Source of the DNA: Photobacterium salinisoli
Lineage (GTDB): Bacteria; Pseudomonadota; Gammaproteobacteria; Enterobacterales; Vibrionaceae
NCBI RefSeq assembly: GCF_003614885.1
Contig: NZ_QZMS01000007.1
Span: 372,001 to 436,000 of the forward strand
DNA: 64,000 bases
Direction: 5' to 3'
The number at the start of each line of letters is the position of its first letter. Position 1 is the stretch's first letter. Shown here piece after piece: positions 28,506 to 38,272 of the stretch. The notes beneath the pieces were generated by a model. That model ran no database searches. It saw only the letters and a program-made list of their open reading frames with translations, and was not told the origin of the DNA. The position numbers were made by a program, and so were the translations under genes.

Positions 28506-30701
28506 TTATCTGGTTTTATGTTCTGTATCAGTATCGCTGGTCTGCTGCGTTCTGGCGGCCAGCTTATTGGCCAGCGAATACAGCTCCGGCATCATGCGCT
28601 GGATAAGAAACAGTTGCTGCAGGATCAGGCGCACTGACTGATCATCCCCTTCCCGCCAAGTTGCCAGTGCCTGCTCAAGACTGCTGTCCGATTCCGGTGG
28701 CGGCGCACATTGCTTGTCGGCCAGTTGCTGGGCGAGCGTATCAAGCTGAACATGGAGCTGACTGTGAGCCTGCGCAATTAACTTGTGGGTTTTGTGTTCA
28801 TCAATTTGTGTACGGTGCGCACCTAAGGTCGAGATGTAATTGAGCATCGCATGATTGAGAGTAAGAAAACGAAAGCACTCTTCAATGGCCAGCCGGTAAC
28901 GCCCCGGCTCTGCCAGCATATTGCTGATGGCAGTACTGAGCTGGGCGTCGGTGTTATGGGCTTCGCGGCGGGCAACGCGGTAGCTCAGGCTGTCTTTTTT
29001 ACCTATTCGGTATTGCCCGATGATTTGTGCCAGATAGTCGCGGTTGGTCGTCACCGCAGCCGCCATAATTTTATGTAAACGGCGCGACTGCCAGTCGGGC
29101 AGAATATAGACCACAGCCAGTACGGCCAGCAGGCAGCCCAGTAAGGTATCACCCAAGCGGGGTAACACCACCGCAAAGCCGGCCCCTAACTGGTTAAAGC
29201 AAAACAGCACCAGCAACGTGATAAACCCTGTCGCCAGGGTGTATTTGTGGTTACGGAGCACGAAAAAGGCCACCCCTGCCAGTACCATGAGTACCAACTG
29301 ACCTTCCTGGCCGGGAAACAGATACAGCAGCGGCAGACCAACGAGCAGGCCACCGAGCGTCCCTATGATCCTCTGCGTCAGTTTCTGACGTGTAGCGCTG
29401 AAATTGGGCTGGCAGACAAACAATGTGGTGAGCAGAATCCAGTATCCGTGCTGTAAGTCCAGCAAATGAATTACGCCGTAGCCTACCGTCAGTGCTGTGG
29501 CGATACGTATCGCATGGCGAAACAACTGGCTGTCAGTGTGCAACTGGCTTTTCACCCGTTGCCATAAACCGGAGAAAGTATGGGCTTCTGAATCGGCCAG
29601 TTCAGTATCTTCCTGTGCTTCAGCTACGTCCGGATTATTCAGGTTGACGAGCTGACGTTCAATGGTCGCGAGGTTATTGAACAGATAGTCCAGTTGAGTC
29701 AGGAAAGCTCGCCACTGGGGATTATTCTGCGATTTAAGAAAGCTGAGGGATTCTTTCAGCTCGTCCAGCGCCAGACTATTATCCAGGCTGTGCCGGTAAT
29801 AATTACCCATTGCCAGACTGCTACTGATATTGCGGCATGCTGTTGCTTGCTGCTGCATCAGATCCTGAAAACGGAACAAGATGTCACTGCGGCGAAAAGC
29901 CGCTGCCAGATCCTGATAGCGCTGGTGGGAGGAGCTGATACGCTCATGAATGTCCTGGGCATGGAAATACAGGCTGAGAAAGCGGTGGCCTCGCTGGTTG
30001 TGTTGCACCCGTTTAACCCGGTTCAGCAAGGTTTGTTTGGCCTGATTGAGTGCCGACACCACTCTGGCATTGCTGGCTGCAGCCTGAATACGCAGTTGTT
30101 GCGGATCAAGGCTGTCGACCGGACGGAACCAGCGGCTTTTATCATCCAGATAATCGGCCAGGGCAGCAAAGACATTAGCCAGACTGTGCTGAACCGCCTG
30201 ATTTGGCCAAAGCATCTGCCACAAAATCGACAGCAAGCCATAGCCAATGGCACCGCTCAGCAGTAAGGCGGGCTGAAACCATAAATTCTGGCTGCTTTCG
30301 GCACCCAGCATGGTATAAATAGCCAGCAGCAGGGAGGCAAAAGCGATGCTGGCATACCGGGTGCCCATCGCGCCCAGCATCATGAAGCCAAAGCTGGATG
30401 AGAACAGCCCGACGGCAAAAAGCGCCGGGTAATCGAACAGTAACTCAACCGATAGTGAGGCAATCAGAAAACACAGCAAGGTCATTGCCAGTGCTTTCAG
30501 TCTGCCGGCCAGATTATCGTCGGTTTCTGCCAGTGCAGCTGCAATGATCCCCAATACCAATGGAGTGACTGCAGTGGTTGCATTCAGATACCAGCAGGGT
30601 ACGACAGCGCCAATCAAGGCTAATGCGACGCGGGCACTGAGATGAAGGCGGTCTTTTGCCCAGTAACGTCGAAAAGTGGTTTGCAGAGAAAATTTTGTCA
30701 T
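28506..30701 (-). CDS. yccS: YccS-like FUSC family membrane protein
   Basis: A 731-residue inner-membrane protein of the YccS/YhfK (FUSC) family. Two sets of membrane helices (about residues 20-165 and 395-520) flank cytoplasmic helical regions. TPLVLGIIAAALAETDDNLAGRLKA near residue 45-70 and RIIGTLGGLLVGL near 440 are the repeated FUSC motifs seen in fusaric-acid and aromatic-acid efflux proteins. E. coli has yccS close to helD and mgsA, and the same neighbourhood is kept here. The transported compound is unknown. Confidence 0.9.
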   Translation of the reverse strand: MTKFSLQTTFRRYWAKDRLHLSARVALALIGAVVPCWYLNATTAVTPLVLGIIAAALAETDDNLAGRLKALAMTLLCFLIASLSVELLFDYPALFAVGLFSSSFGFMMLGAMGTRYASIAFASLLLAIYTMLGAESSQNLWFQPALLLSGAIGYGLLSILWQMLWPNQAVQHSLANVFAALADYLDDKSRWFRPVDSLDPQQLRIQAAASNARVVSALNQAKQTLLNRVKRVQHNQRGHRFLSLYFHAQDIHERISSSHQRYQDLAAAFRRSDILFRFQDLMQQQATACRNISSSLAMGNYYRHSLDNSLALDELKESLSFLKSQNNPQWRAFLTQLDYLFNNLATIERQLVNLNNPDVAEAQEDTELADSEAHTFSGLWQRVKSQLHTDSQLFRHAIRIATALTVGYGVIHLLDLQHGYWILLTTLFVCQPNFSATRQKLTQRIIGTLGGLLVGLPLLYLFPGQEGQLVLMVLAGVAFFVLRNHKYTLATGFITLLVLFCFNQLGAGFAVVLPRLGDTLLGCLLAVLAVVYILPDWQSRRLHKIMAAAVTTNRDYLAQIIGQYRIGKKDSLSYRVARREAHNTDAQLSTAISNMLAEPGRYRLAIEECFRFLTLNHAMLNYISTLGAHRTQIDEHKTHKLIAQAHSQLHVQLDTLAQQLADKQCAPPPESDSSLEQALATWREGDDQSVRLILQQLFLIQRMMPELYSLANKLAARTQQTSDTDTEHKTR

Positions 30702-30858
30702 CGGGTATCCGGTCGATGCTGATAATAAACAGGGTTGTTCATTGAAGCAGCGGGCATTTTTGTCTCAAATTTTACGTAAATAAAGCGCTTACCGCTATGG
30801 TCTGTGCGCAGTTCTTGATAATCTTCTCGCTGAGTGAATCAAGGTGTCAGGTAACACA

Positions 30859-32943
30859 ATGCGATTAACGGCCAATAGGCTCGCACAATGGTTAGTGCAG
30901 GGCGATTATTGCAGTATTGAACTGGATGAAGAACAGGTTGTTCTGGAAAGCCTGCAAAACAGTGAAGTCCTGTCATTTGATGACTGGGATGGTTCAGTGA
31001 CGCTGCACCGCGGGGTGTTGTGGGGCGCAATGGAACTGAGTTCGGCAGATCAGACGGCAAGTTGGACTGTGCATGGGCTGCCCTGGGCGGAGTGTCAAGC
31101 TTTCGCCCACCATCTGGTGGACACTTACCGCCAATGGGCGAAAGGGCGGGTCGAAAAACTGGATGCCCACCTGCCGCAGATGCTGGCCCGCATCGACGCA
31201 TTTATCACCCAGCCTGGCTATAAACGCCGTTCCGATTACCTGAACTTACAACAATCGCTCCATAATGCCTTGTCTGAAACAGGCCTGACGGATGAATTGG
31301 CCGCTTCATTTCGTCCAATGGCATTTGAACAGATATTCCCCTGGCTCGAAGACAATGCAGACTGGGTCAGTGAAACCAATGCTGCCTGGATACAGGAAGA
31401 AACCGAGAAGTGGTCGTCCTGGTTTGACCGGATTGAATCGTCACCGCTCAATGATTCTCAGCGGCAGGCCGTGCTGCTGAATCAGGACCATAATCTGATA
31501 CTGGCCGGGGCCGGTTCTGGCAAAACCAGTGTGCTGGTGGCCCGGGCCGGTTACCTGCTGGCCAGCCAGCAAGCCGGGCCGGACGATATTCTGATGTTAG
31601 CCTTTGGCCGAAAAGCGGCGGAAGAAATGAGCGAGCGGCTGAAAGACAAAGTCGGCCGCGAGATCAGAGTGGCGACCTTCCACAGTCTGGGTTGCCAGAT
31701 TATTCAGGCGGTTGAAGGTCAATTACCGGGCGTGTCGCCGTTAGTACAGGATGAACAAGCCCGTAATGAATGGTTGTCTGCTCTGCTCAAAGATCAGTGG
31801 CAGAACGAGACGGCGGCAAAGCGTTGGCAAAAGCACCTGACACAGTGGCGCATACCGGGCTTTCGTGGTGACAATTCCATCGAAGAACAGGCGCGCAGCG
31901 AACCCTTGCTGAACTGGGTATGGCGCCATATTGAGCTGATGGGCCAGCAAGGTGGCAACAAAGCGGAATTATCAGCCATGGTCGACAGTGCCATGGGCAG
32001 TGGTGATAAAGCTCAGATGAAAAGCGAACTGGCCCTGCTGTGGCCGTGTTACAAGGTGTACAGCCAGCACCTGAAAGCCAATCGCCAGATTGATTTCAAT
32101 ACCATGATCCAGACGGCCACTGAGTATGTAAGACAAGGCAAATTCATTCCGCAGTGGCGTTTTGTCATGGTCGATGAATACCAGGATATTTCGCCACACC
32201 GGCTGGCGCTGATCGATGCTATTTGCCAGGTACCGGGAACGGACAACTTAGCCCCCAGCTTATATGCCGTTGGAGATGACTGGCAGGCGATTTACCGCTT
32301 TGCCGGTGCCGATGTCAATCTGACCACTGGCTTTGAGCAGCGTTTTGGTGCCAGCCATGTCATGGAACTCGACACTACTTACCGCTTTAACAACATGATT
32401 GGTGAAGTCGCCAATATGTTTATTCAGCAAAATCCGCAGCAACTGAAAAAATCGCTGGCAAGTGTGAAAAAACAGAAGCGAAAGGCAGTCACCTTACTGG
32501 CGCAGGACCTGCTGGAACAGGAACTGGTGCAGCTTGCCTCTAAAGTGAAAAAAGAAGCCAGCGTGCTGTTGCTGGGACGCAATCACGATCAACGGCCTGA
32601 AAAGCTGGCCGACTGGCAGAGTCAGTGGCCACAGCTTAATCTGCAATTTATGACCTGCCATGCCAGCAAGGGCCGCGAAGCAGATTTTGTGTTTGTGCTC
32701 AATGTGAACCGCGGCGTGTTCCCGGCCCAGGATCGCGACAGAGGTTTGCTGGCTTGTCTGCAGTCTGGCGGTAACGAAGGCATTGCCGATGCGGAAGAGC
32801 GCCGTCTGTTCTATGTCGCGATGACCAGGGCCAAAGAGCATGTCTGGATCTGCGCCAACCCGGAAACTCTCTCGCCGTTTGTGAATGAACTGATTGAAGA
32901 CAGATATCAGGTCAATAATAAGATTAAAAAAATGAAACGCTGA
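30859..32943 (+). CDS. helD: DNA helicase IV
   Basis: A 694-residue superfamily 1 (UvrD/Rep-like) 3'-5' helicase. An N-terminal HelD-specific domain (about 1-190) precedes the helicase core: Walker A GAGSGKT near residues 217-223, LLLAFGRKAAEEM-like motif Ia, VMVDEYQDIS (motif II), VGDDWQAIYRFAGADV (motif III), DTTYRFN (motif IV), and FYVAMTRAKEHVW (motif VI). The ATG at 30859 follows CAGG; the GTG at 30844 lacks a ribosome-binding site. It is divergent from yccS. Confidence 0.95.
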   Translation: MRLTANRLAQWLVQGDYCSIELDEEQVVLESLQNSEVLSFDDWDGSVTLHRGVLWGAMELSSADQTASWTVHGLPWAECQAFAHHLVDTYRQWAKGRVEKLDAHLPQMLARIDAFITQPGYKRRSDYLNLQQSLHNALSETGLTDELAASFRPMAFEQIFPWLEDNADWVSETNAAWIQEETEKWSSWFDRIESSPLNDSQRQAVLLNQDHNLILAGAGSGKTSVLVARAGYLLASQQAGPDDILMLAFGRKAAEEMSERLKDKVGREIRVATFHSLGCQIIQAVEGQLPGVSPLVQDEQARNEWLSALLKDQWQNETAAKRWQKHLTQWRIPGFRGDNSIEEQARSEPLLNWVWRHIELMGQQGGNKAELSAMVDSAMGSGDKAQMKSELALLWPCYKVYSQHLKANRQIDFNTMIQTATEYVRQGKFIPQWRFVMVDEYQDISPHRLALIDAICQVPGTDNLAPSLYAVGDDWQAIYRFAGADVNLTTGFEQRFGASHVMELDTTYRFNNMIGEVANMFIQQNPQQLKKSLASVKKQKRKAVTLLAQDLLEQELVQLASKVKKEASVLLLGRNHDQRPEKLADWQSQWPQLNLQFMTCHASKGREADFVFVLNVNRGVFPAQDRDRGLLACLQSGGNEGIADAEERRLFYVAMTRAKEHVWICANPETLSPFVNELIEDRYQVNNKIKKMKR

Positions 32944-32965
32944 TACCGTCTTATCACTCGTTTTT

Positions 32966-33946
32966 TTAATCCAGTACTACTACCAGTTTGCCGCTGTGCT
33001 GCTGCCTGTGCAGCAGCGCCAGTCCCTCCTTCAATTGCTCAAAGGAAAACAGCTTATCTATCATAGGATCCAGTTTTCCTTCGGCGATCAGGTTGCTCAT
33101 GCTGTTCCCCATATCAGACAGATGGTGGATATCCTCGGGCGCACCATGCGCATAGGTGCCATGTAGCGCCACTTCGTGCATGCTGAGTGCTTTTGTTGTC
33201 GCCAGCAAAGGAACCTGATTGAATTGATCGGCCACCATGACTATCTGGCCGTTGAAGCGAATCAGCGCACTCATAATGCTTCCTGAGCGGGCAGAAACAC
33301 AGTCAATCACAGCATGCAGCAGGTTATCTTCGGTTAATTCAATGATTTTCATGGCCACATTGTCATGATCCGAATCAATGACGGCATCGACGCCATAACT
33401 GAGTAATCTGGCGTGATGCCTTTCAGCGGCAATGGCATACACAGTGGCGCCGGCCAGTTTGGCTAACTGGGCCGCAAAACCGCCCACGCCGCCACCGGCA
33501 CCTGTGATGGCGACTCGCTGCCCCGGCTTCAGTCTGAGCTTATCATGTACCGCCAGCCAGGCACTGTAACCGGCAGAAGGTAAAGCCGCCCCCTGTTCAA
33601 CACTGACAGCTGCAGGCAGGCGGCTGACGGCCCCGGTTTTACAGCAGGCATACTCAGCGAAACCGCCGCAATGGCGCGGGTCGAGAAAGGTAAATACCCT
33701 GTCTCCCGGTTTAAACTGGCGTACATTAAGGCCAACGGATTCCACGGTTCCTGCAATGTCCATGCCGATGATTTGCGGGTAGTTCCAGGTGGCGTATCCC
33801 CAGTCTGCCAGCTTGTAATCAATCGGGTTAAGGCCCATCGCGGCCACTTTGATGCAGATTTCATCTGCACCGGGTTTGGGGCGGGTAGTACGTGTCAGCT
33901 GCAGGCTGTCCAGTCCGTTGGGTTCAGTCAGAGTCCATGCTTTCAT
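32966..33946 (-). CDS. Zinc-independent MDR oxidoreductase (quinone-reductase type)
   Basis: A 326-residue medium-chain dehydrogenase/reductase. The N-terminal GroES-like fold contains GLNPIDYKLADWGY and GMDIAGTVESVG; the NADPH-binding Rossmann motif VAITGAGGGVGGFAAQLAK follows near residue 145. The catalytic and structural zinc ligands of alcohol dehydrogenases are absent, placing it with quinone oxidoreductase-like enzymes. Physiological substrate unknown; detoxification of reactive carbonyls is a common role, and mgsA (methylglyoxal) is adjacent, but that link is speculative. Confidence 0.87.
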   Translation of the reverse strand: MKAWTLTEPNGLDSLQLTRTTRPKPGADEICIKVAAMGLNPIDYKLADWGYATWNYPQIIGMDIAGTVESVGLNVRQFKPGDRVFTFLDPRHCGGFAEYACCKTGAVSRLPAAVSVEQGAALPSAGYSAWLAVHDKLRLKPGQRVAITGAGGGVGGFAAQLAKLAGATVYAIAAERHHARLLSYGVDAVIDSDHDNVAMKIIELTEDNLLHAVIDCVSARSGSIMSALIRFNGQIVMVADQFNQVPLLATTKALSMHEVALHGTYAHGAPEDIHHLSDMGNSMSNLIAEGKLDPMIDKLFSFEQLKEGLALLHRQQHSGKLVVVLD

Positions 33947-34070
33947 AAGCCACCATGAGGGTAACAGGTTGTTTTTGGTATTAATTTAAAGCATATACCT
34001 AAACGCATGGCTTTGCTGGCGGTAAAAGCGGTAAAGCAGGTGGAAATCGGAGTTGCAGTGTGAAAGTAAG

Positions 34071-34099
34071 GTGGTCCCCGTCTGTGCGGGGACGATGTG
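34071..34099. other. Isolated CRISPR type I-E repeat-like hairpin
   Basis: GTGGTCCCCG, TCTGTG, CGGGGACGA has a perfect 7-bp stem GTCCCCG/CGGGGAC and the general shape of a 29-base type I-E repeat. There is only one copy; nothing similar occurs 55-65 bases on either side. It is not an array; it could equally be a hairpin in the untranslated region downstream of mgsA. Confidence 0.35.
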
Positions 34100-34191
34100 T
34101 TGAAGCGGGGTGTTACAGCTGTCTGAGTGCTGTTTTATGACAGTTGCAGAGCTGACGGATAGCTACTTGCTCAGCACTCAGGCGCGGCCTC

Positions 34192-34650
34192 TTAAGACAG
34201 GCGCTCAGCCAGATAAGCTTCATAATCGGGAATTTCTATCGACACGGCTTCCTCCATCATGGTGGAAGCAATCATGAAATTGGCACTGGCGCGGTTGGTG
34301 GCAACGGGGATATTCCAGACTGCGGCAATCCGAAGCAGTGCTTTTACATCGGGATCATGGGGCACGGCATTCAGTGGATCCCAGAAGAAAATCATCATGT
34401 CGATCTTGCCTTCGCAAATTAGCGCACCCAACTGCTGATCGCCGCCCATTGGGCCGCTCAGTAAACAATTAATCGGCAGACCGGTTTGCTTTGACAGCAG
34501 ATGCCCGGTCGTGCCAGTGGCATACAGGGTATGATTTTCCAGTTTGCTTTTATGTTCACTGACCCAGCGCTGTAAGTGGCTTTTACAGTTATCGTGAGCC
34601 ACCAGGGCAATGTGTTTCCGGGCTTGCATCTGTCGGGTTGTGGCGTGCAT
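34192..34650 (-). CDS. mgsA: Methylglyoxal synthase
   Basis: Converts dihydroxyacetone phosphate to methylglyoxal, relieving phosphate-limited glycolysis. The 152 residues equal E. coli MgsA, and the active-site positions line up: His19, Asp20 and Lys23 (AHDNCK), the phosphate loop TGTTG (45-49), GPMGGD with catalytic Asp71, and PHDPD with His98. GGAGTAAC precedes the start. The link to helD/yccS is conserved. Confidence 0.97.
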   Translation of the reverse strand: MHATTRQMQARKHIALVAHDNCKSHLQRWVSEHKSKLENHTLYATGTTGHLLSKQTGLPINCLLSGPMGGDQQLGALICEGKIDMMIFFWDPLNAVPHDPDVKALLRIAAVWNIPVATNRASANFMIASTMMEEAVSIEIPDYEAYLAERLS

Positions 34651-34756
34651 TTGTTACTCCGTTAAGTCGGCATAATCTCCGTATAACCAGATACTAAGCT
34701 TGCTGTTATTAGCTTGTCCAGTGAATATCCCAAGTAAGAATAATACGCAGAGAAAC

Positions 34757-35617
34757 TTACTCGTTATGGTGAGTGATAAGCTGTTCGAATCGTTCGTGAC
34801 CGTGCAGTGTTTCAAAGTCATTTTCTTCTTTTGCCAGCTCACGCAGGAAAGCACTGCCCTGAATTGCTCGCTCAAGATCAGACACGGCCTGATCTTCCGC
34901 TCCCAGACAGGCGTATGCACAGGCACGCTGGTACAGGGCATTGGCATTGGTGCTGTCCACTTCCAGCACACGGTTACAAATGCTCAGTGCCCAATGGAAT
35001 TCACGGATTTCCATCGCAGCATCCGCTTTGTGCGTCAGTGCTTCCAGGTCGCCCGGTCGCAGTTTGAGGATTTCATCATACACTTCCATCTGCTGCTCGG
35101 CGGTTTGCGAACTCTGAGCTCTGAGCCAGAGATTATGCACTTCATTGATAATCTCAATCTCTTTGTTATTTTGCGCGATGATCCGGGTTTTGCGTTTCAG
35201 ATCCCGCTCCAGCATCTGGAATTTCTTCTCGTACTGATCCGTGATTTCCTTTAACTGCTGTTCGGCCATTTTCTTGGTATTGACCTTGATTTCTTTCAGC
35301 GACTGCCAGCCTACCAGCGCAATGAGTGAGGCGGCACCGGCGATCAGATAGAAAAAATAGGTGACTGTCACATTGGCATAATTGAGCGATTTATCTGCCA
35401 CTGCCAGTTCGCGATCGGTAAAAGAGAGGGTTAAGCGACGTTCAAGATCCTGCTGATCCTGGCGCAGCGATTTCATTTCATCAAGAATATACCTTTCCAT
35501 TAAAGGCTTATCTAACACTGGCTGCTCCGAGTAGGGGGGCGCTTCTTCTGATTCCTGCGCTATGGCAGGCATAGCGAAAAGCAGACAGAATACAGCGGCA
35601 TACAGCAGTTTCAGCAT
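34757..35617 (-). CDS. Membrane protein with coiled coil and TPR-like repeats
   Basis: A 286-residue protein with an N-terminal signal peptide (MLKLLYAAVFCLLFAMPAIAQ), a periplasmic helical segment, one membrane helix near residues 80-102 (YFFYLIAGAASLIALVGW), a cytoplasmic coiled coil (about 105-160, KKMAEQQLKEITDQYEKKF), and TPR-like repeats including KLRPGDLEALTHKADAAMEI and VLEVDSTNANALYQRACAYA. The ATG at 35617 is chosen because AAGGAAAAC precedes it and it starts at the signal peptide. Function unknown; it looks like a membrane-tethered scaffold. Confidence 0.8.
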   Translation of the reverse strand: MLKLLYAAVFCLLFAMPAIAQESEEAPPYSEQPVLDKPLMERYILDEMKSLRQDQQDLERRLTLSFTDRELAVADKSLNYANVTVTYFFYLIAGAASLIALVGWQSLKEIKVNTKKMAEQQLKEITDQYEKKFQMLERDLKRKTRIIAQNNKEIEIINEVHNLWLRAQSSQTAEQQMEVYDEILKLRPGDLEALTHKADAAMEIREFHWALSICNRVLEVDSTNANALYQRACAYACLGAEDQAVSDLERAIQGSAFLRELAKEENDFETLHGHERFEQLITHHNE

Positions 35618-35830
35618 AATGTTTTCCTTGTTAACGGGAACGTACGTGAAAGTTGTAACAAGCATAACCGATTGGGTTCGTTATCTCTATGTAACGGGCC
35701 AAAACCTTGTGGTCGGTGCAATTGACCGCGTATTCACAGAGCGGGCTGGATTGACAGCAGGAATGATGCGCAGAGAGGGAAGGCAAAGTGGTATACTCAC
35801 CGTATTCTCAGTAAAAACAGGTCGAGTACC

Positions 35831-36280
35831 GTGAGTCAGGATCAGGAAATAGAAGTTGAAGCGCTTGGGATTGAAGTGTCTGTTCAGCCCATCGAGTTAT
35901 ATAAAGTGCTGAAAATTGCCAATGCCGTCGGAGGCGGAGGCGAGGCCAAAATGGCGATCTCCGAAGGTTATGTTGCCGTGAATGGTGAGATTGAACTGCG
36001 GAAACGCTGCAAGATTTATGACGGTGATGTCATAGAGTTTAACGGTGAGTTTTATGTGGTGCTCTGTGATCAGCCAGTAACGGAAACGGTCAGTGAACCT
36101 GTTGCCAAGCCCACAGCCTCCAAACCGAAAAAAAACCAGTCGGCGAAGCACCGTTCTGCCAAAGCGGGCAAAAGCTCGCCAGCCGGAAAAGGCGGCAACA
36201 AGAAGCCAAATACAGGCAAGTCTGCCTCAATTGGCAAAGATGCCGATCAGCAGACCGGCCGCAAACGCCTGATGTTCTGA
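35831..36280 (+). CDS. S4-domain RNA-binding protein with basic tail (YbcJ-like)
   Basis: A 149-residue protein. Residues about 18-78 match the single S4 domain of YbcJ: IELYKVLKIANAVGGGGEAK, then ISEGYVAVNGEIELRKRCKIYDGD. The E. coli protein is only about 70 residues; here a Lys/Ser/Ala-rich, probably disordered tail of about 65 residues is added, suited to contacts with RNA. The GTG start follows AGGTCGAG. It converges on mobB. Ribosome or rRNA binding is a family-level expectation, not shown. Confidence 0.85.
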   Translation: MSQDQEIEVEALGIEVSVQPIELYKVLKIANAVGGGGEAKMAISEGYVAVNGEIELRKRCKIYDGDVIEFNGEFYVVLCDQPVTETVSEPVAKPTASKPKKNQSAKHRSAKAGKSSPAGKGGNKKPNTGKSASIGKDADQQTGRKRLMF

Positions 36281-36299
36281 TTAAACCCGATAGTGACTG

Positions 36300-36827
36300 T
36301 CAGAACCGCGCAGGTTCGGCGCTTTCAAGCCAGGTCATAATAAACGCTGCCACACCGGCAGGCTGATTTAAATCCAGCGCAGGAATCGGGTGAATGTCGC
36401 CCGGTTCGCTGGTGGCTATGGCCACTATGTTTGTATCTTTGGGGTACAGCAGAGGTTTTCCGTAATCCGGCCGGTGAATTTCAATTTTGGTGATTGGCTG
36501 GTCGCGAAACCCTTCTACCAGCACGATATCCAGGCGGCTGTGATCCAGCTGCATCAGGCAATCTTCCAGTACCGGTTCACGCTTTTGATCATCCGGATAT
36601 TCAAAAAACAGAATGTGTCGATGCGGCGTCGCCAGCAACAGCTGATCGCTGCCGGCATGGCGCAGACGATAGCTGTCTTTTCCCGCTGTATCCGGCTCAA
36701 CATCATGATGACTGTGTTTCAGCAGACCAACACGCAACCCATATTGCTTTAAATACGGGATAACCTGCTCAATTAATGTGGTTTTTCCTGCGCCGCTGAA
36801 ACCGGCGAAACCGATGACGGGTGTCAT
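36300..36827 (-). CDS. mobB: Molybdopterin-guanine dinucleotide biosynthesis adaptor
   Basis: A 175-residue P-loop GTPase that helps MobA attach GMP to molybdopterin. GFAGFSGAGKTTLIEQVIP (about 6-24) is the Walker A loop; LKHSHHD and LVEGFRDQPI are typical MobB segments. mobA is not in the window, so this is an orphan copy relative to its usual partner. Confidence 0.93.
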   Translation of the reverse strand: MTPVIGFAGFSGAGKTTLIEQVIPYLKQYGLRVGLLKHSHHDVEPDTAGKDSYRLRHAGSDQLLLATPHRHILFFEYPDDQKREPVLEDCLMQLDHSRLDIVLVEGFRDQPITKIEIHRPDYGKPLLYPKDTNIVAIATSEPGDIHPIPALDLNQPAGVAAFIMTWLESAEPARF

Positions 36828-36947
36828 AGTAAGTCTTTGGCCTGTTAATGAAAGATTGGCACTAAAATAACATGATAGTCAGTGCCGACACAGTATCTTG
36901 CCTGGGCACCTGACGTTTTGCTGTGTCAGATCAAACCGGAGGCTGAA

Positions 36948-37457
36948 ATGGCAGATTTATTGGTATGGCAGGGCGACATAACGACCTTGAATGTGGATGC
37001 GATAGTTAATGCAGCGAACAACAGCTTATTGGGGGGCGGTGGTGTCGATGGCGCCATTCACAAAGCGGCGGGTCCGCAGTTACTGGAAGAGTGCCGGCGC
37101 CTGCATGGCTGCCCGACGGGTGAAGCAAAAATCACCCCCGGATACCAGTTACCAGCCCGGTGGGTGATTCACACGGTGGGGCCGGTATGGCAGGACGGTA
37201 AACAGAATGAGGCTGAATTACTGGCCAGTTGTTATCGGCAGAGTCTGGCGCTGGCGGATGAAGTGGGCGCCGGCACGATTGCTTTTCCCTGCATCAGTAC
37301 CGGGATTTACGGTTTCCCGAAACAGTTGGCGGCCAGTATTGCCGTGCAGACAGCCCGGCAGTGTCTGGAAGGCAAAAGTACACCCGACAAAGTGTATTTT
37401 GTCTGTTTCAGCCAGGAAGATGCTGAGATTTATCACAGCTTGTTACGGTCTGACTGA
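36948..37457 (+). CDS. Macrodomain O-acetyl-ADP-ribose deacetylase (YmdB-like)
   Basis: A 169-residue stand-alone macrodomain. The signature is clear: [30 protein letters not shown] (about residues 9-38) with the catalytic Asn and Asp, and [10 protein letters not shown] near 120, the ADP-ribose phosphate loop. The family removes acetyl or ADP-ribosyl groups and in E. coli also modulates RNase III. The ATG at 36948 is supported by CGGAGG seven bases upstream; the open frame begins 22 codons earlier without support. Confidence 0.92.
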   Translation: MADLLVWQGDITTLNVDAIVNAANNSLLGGGGVDGAIHKAAGPQLLEECRRLHGCPTGEAKITPGYQLPARWVIHTVGPVWQDGKQNEAELLASCYRQSLALADEVGAGTIAFPCISTGIYGFPKQLAASIAVQTARQCLEGKSTPDKVYFVCFSQEDAEIYHSLLRSD

Positions 37458-37698
37458 GTGTATCAATCCTGCGTCAAGCAGATGAAATAGCGGGTAAAGT
37501 ATTATCGCGGGTCTACAGTTAATGAGAAGGCAGTCGGTGACACAGTCTGGATGCGCTCTCGGGGTATGAGAGGGGTCTGCAGAGCTGCTGTGTTCACTGA
37601 GAGATGTCCGGCTCGGCTTACCGGCAATTTGTAATTGCAGGTAGGGAAGGAACCAGAATGGCTGAGCCGTGGACGACATAAGCATCAGGGAGAGTGCA

Positions 37699-38193
37699 AT
37701 GTGGGCAACACTAGATTTTGAAGCGTCAGGCTTATCGGACCAATCCTACCCTATTGAAGTGGGCTATGTACTTCCTGACGGCAACGGGCAAAGTATCCTG
37801 ATCAACCCACTGACCGCCGGTGATGTCTGGCAGTACTGGGACAGCTACGCCGAGCAACGTATTCACAGAATCCCCCGCAGCGAACTGGAACAGCATGGTA
37901 TGCAGGTGCTGGAAGTCTGCCAGCATTTGAACAGTGTGCTGGGGCAACTGGACTATGTGTTTTGTGACAGCCAGTGGGATTTGTTCTGGCTGGGGCGGCT
38001 GTATCATGCGGCCCATATGCGGCCCTCCTTCACACTGACCGAAATCGGCCACTGGCTGCAGCAGGAAAACGGCATAGAAAGAGCCCGTTTTCAGCGTGCG
38101 CTGGAAGCCTTGGGGCCTGCGAGGCACAGAGCCATGCATGATGCCAGGCAGATTTATCAGGCCATAAGCAGCCTGGTGAATATTCCGGGCTGA
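37699..38193 (+). CDS. DEDDh-type 3'-5' exonuclease-like protein
   Basis: A 164-residue protein with the DEDDh exonuclease motifs: DFEASG at residues 5-10 (Asp and Glu), an Asp in FCDSQWDLFW near residue 98, and HRAMHDA near 145-151, in which His and Asp fit HxAxxDA. It resembles the small RNase T/DnaQ fold but lacks any other domain. The ATG at 37699 follows CAGGGAGAG. It lies in a same-strand group with an EEP nuclease and AlkB, suggesting nucleic-acid maintenance. Confidence 0.8.
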   Translation: MWATLDFEASGLSDQSYPIEVGYVLPDGNGQSILINPLTAGDVWQYWDSYAEQRIHRIPRSELEQHGMQVLEVCQHLNSVLGQLDYVFCDSQWDLFWLGRLYHAAHMRPSFTLTEIGHWLQQENGIERARFQRALEALGPARHRAMHDARQIYQAISSLVNIPG

Positions 38194-38272
38194 TGTCAGG
38201 CGCTGGAGCAACTGAACAACACAGCGTACAATCAATACAGGCTATTGAATTTCAGTCTGTTGGGAGTGCGTT

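Noticed and set aside
34071..34099. CRISPR array
   Set aside because: A single repeat-like unit with no second copy at repeat-spacer distance on either side; retained only as a low-confidence observation.
37443..37685. 80-codon reverse-strand frame in the gap after the macrodomain gene
   Set aside because: No ribosome-binding site or recognisable domain; the gap appears simply to be non-coding.
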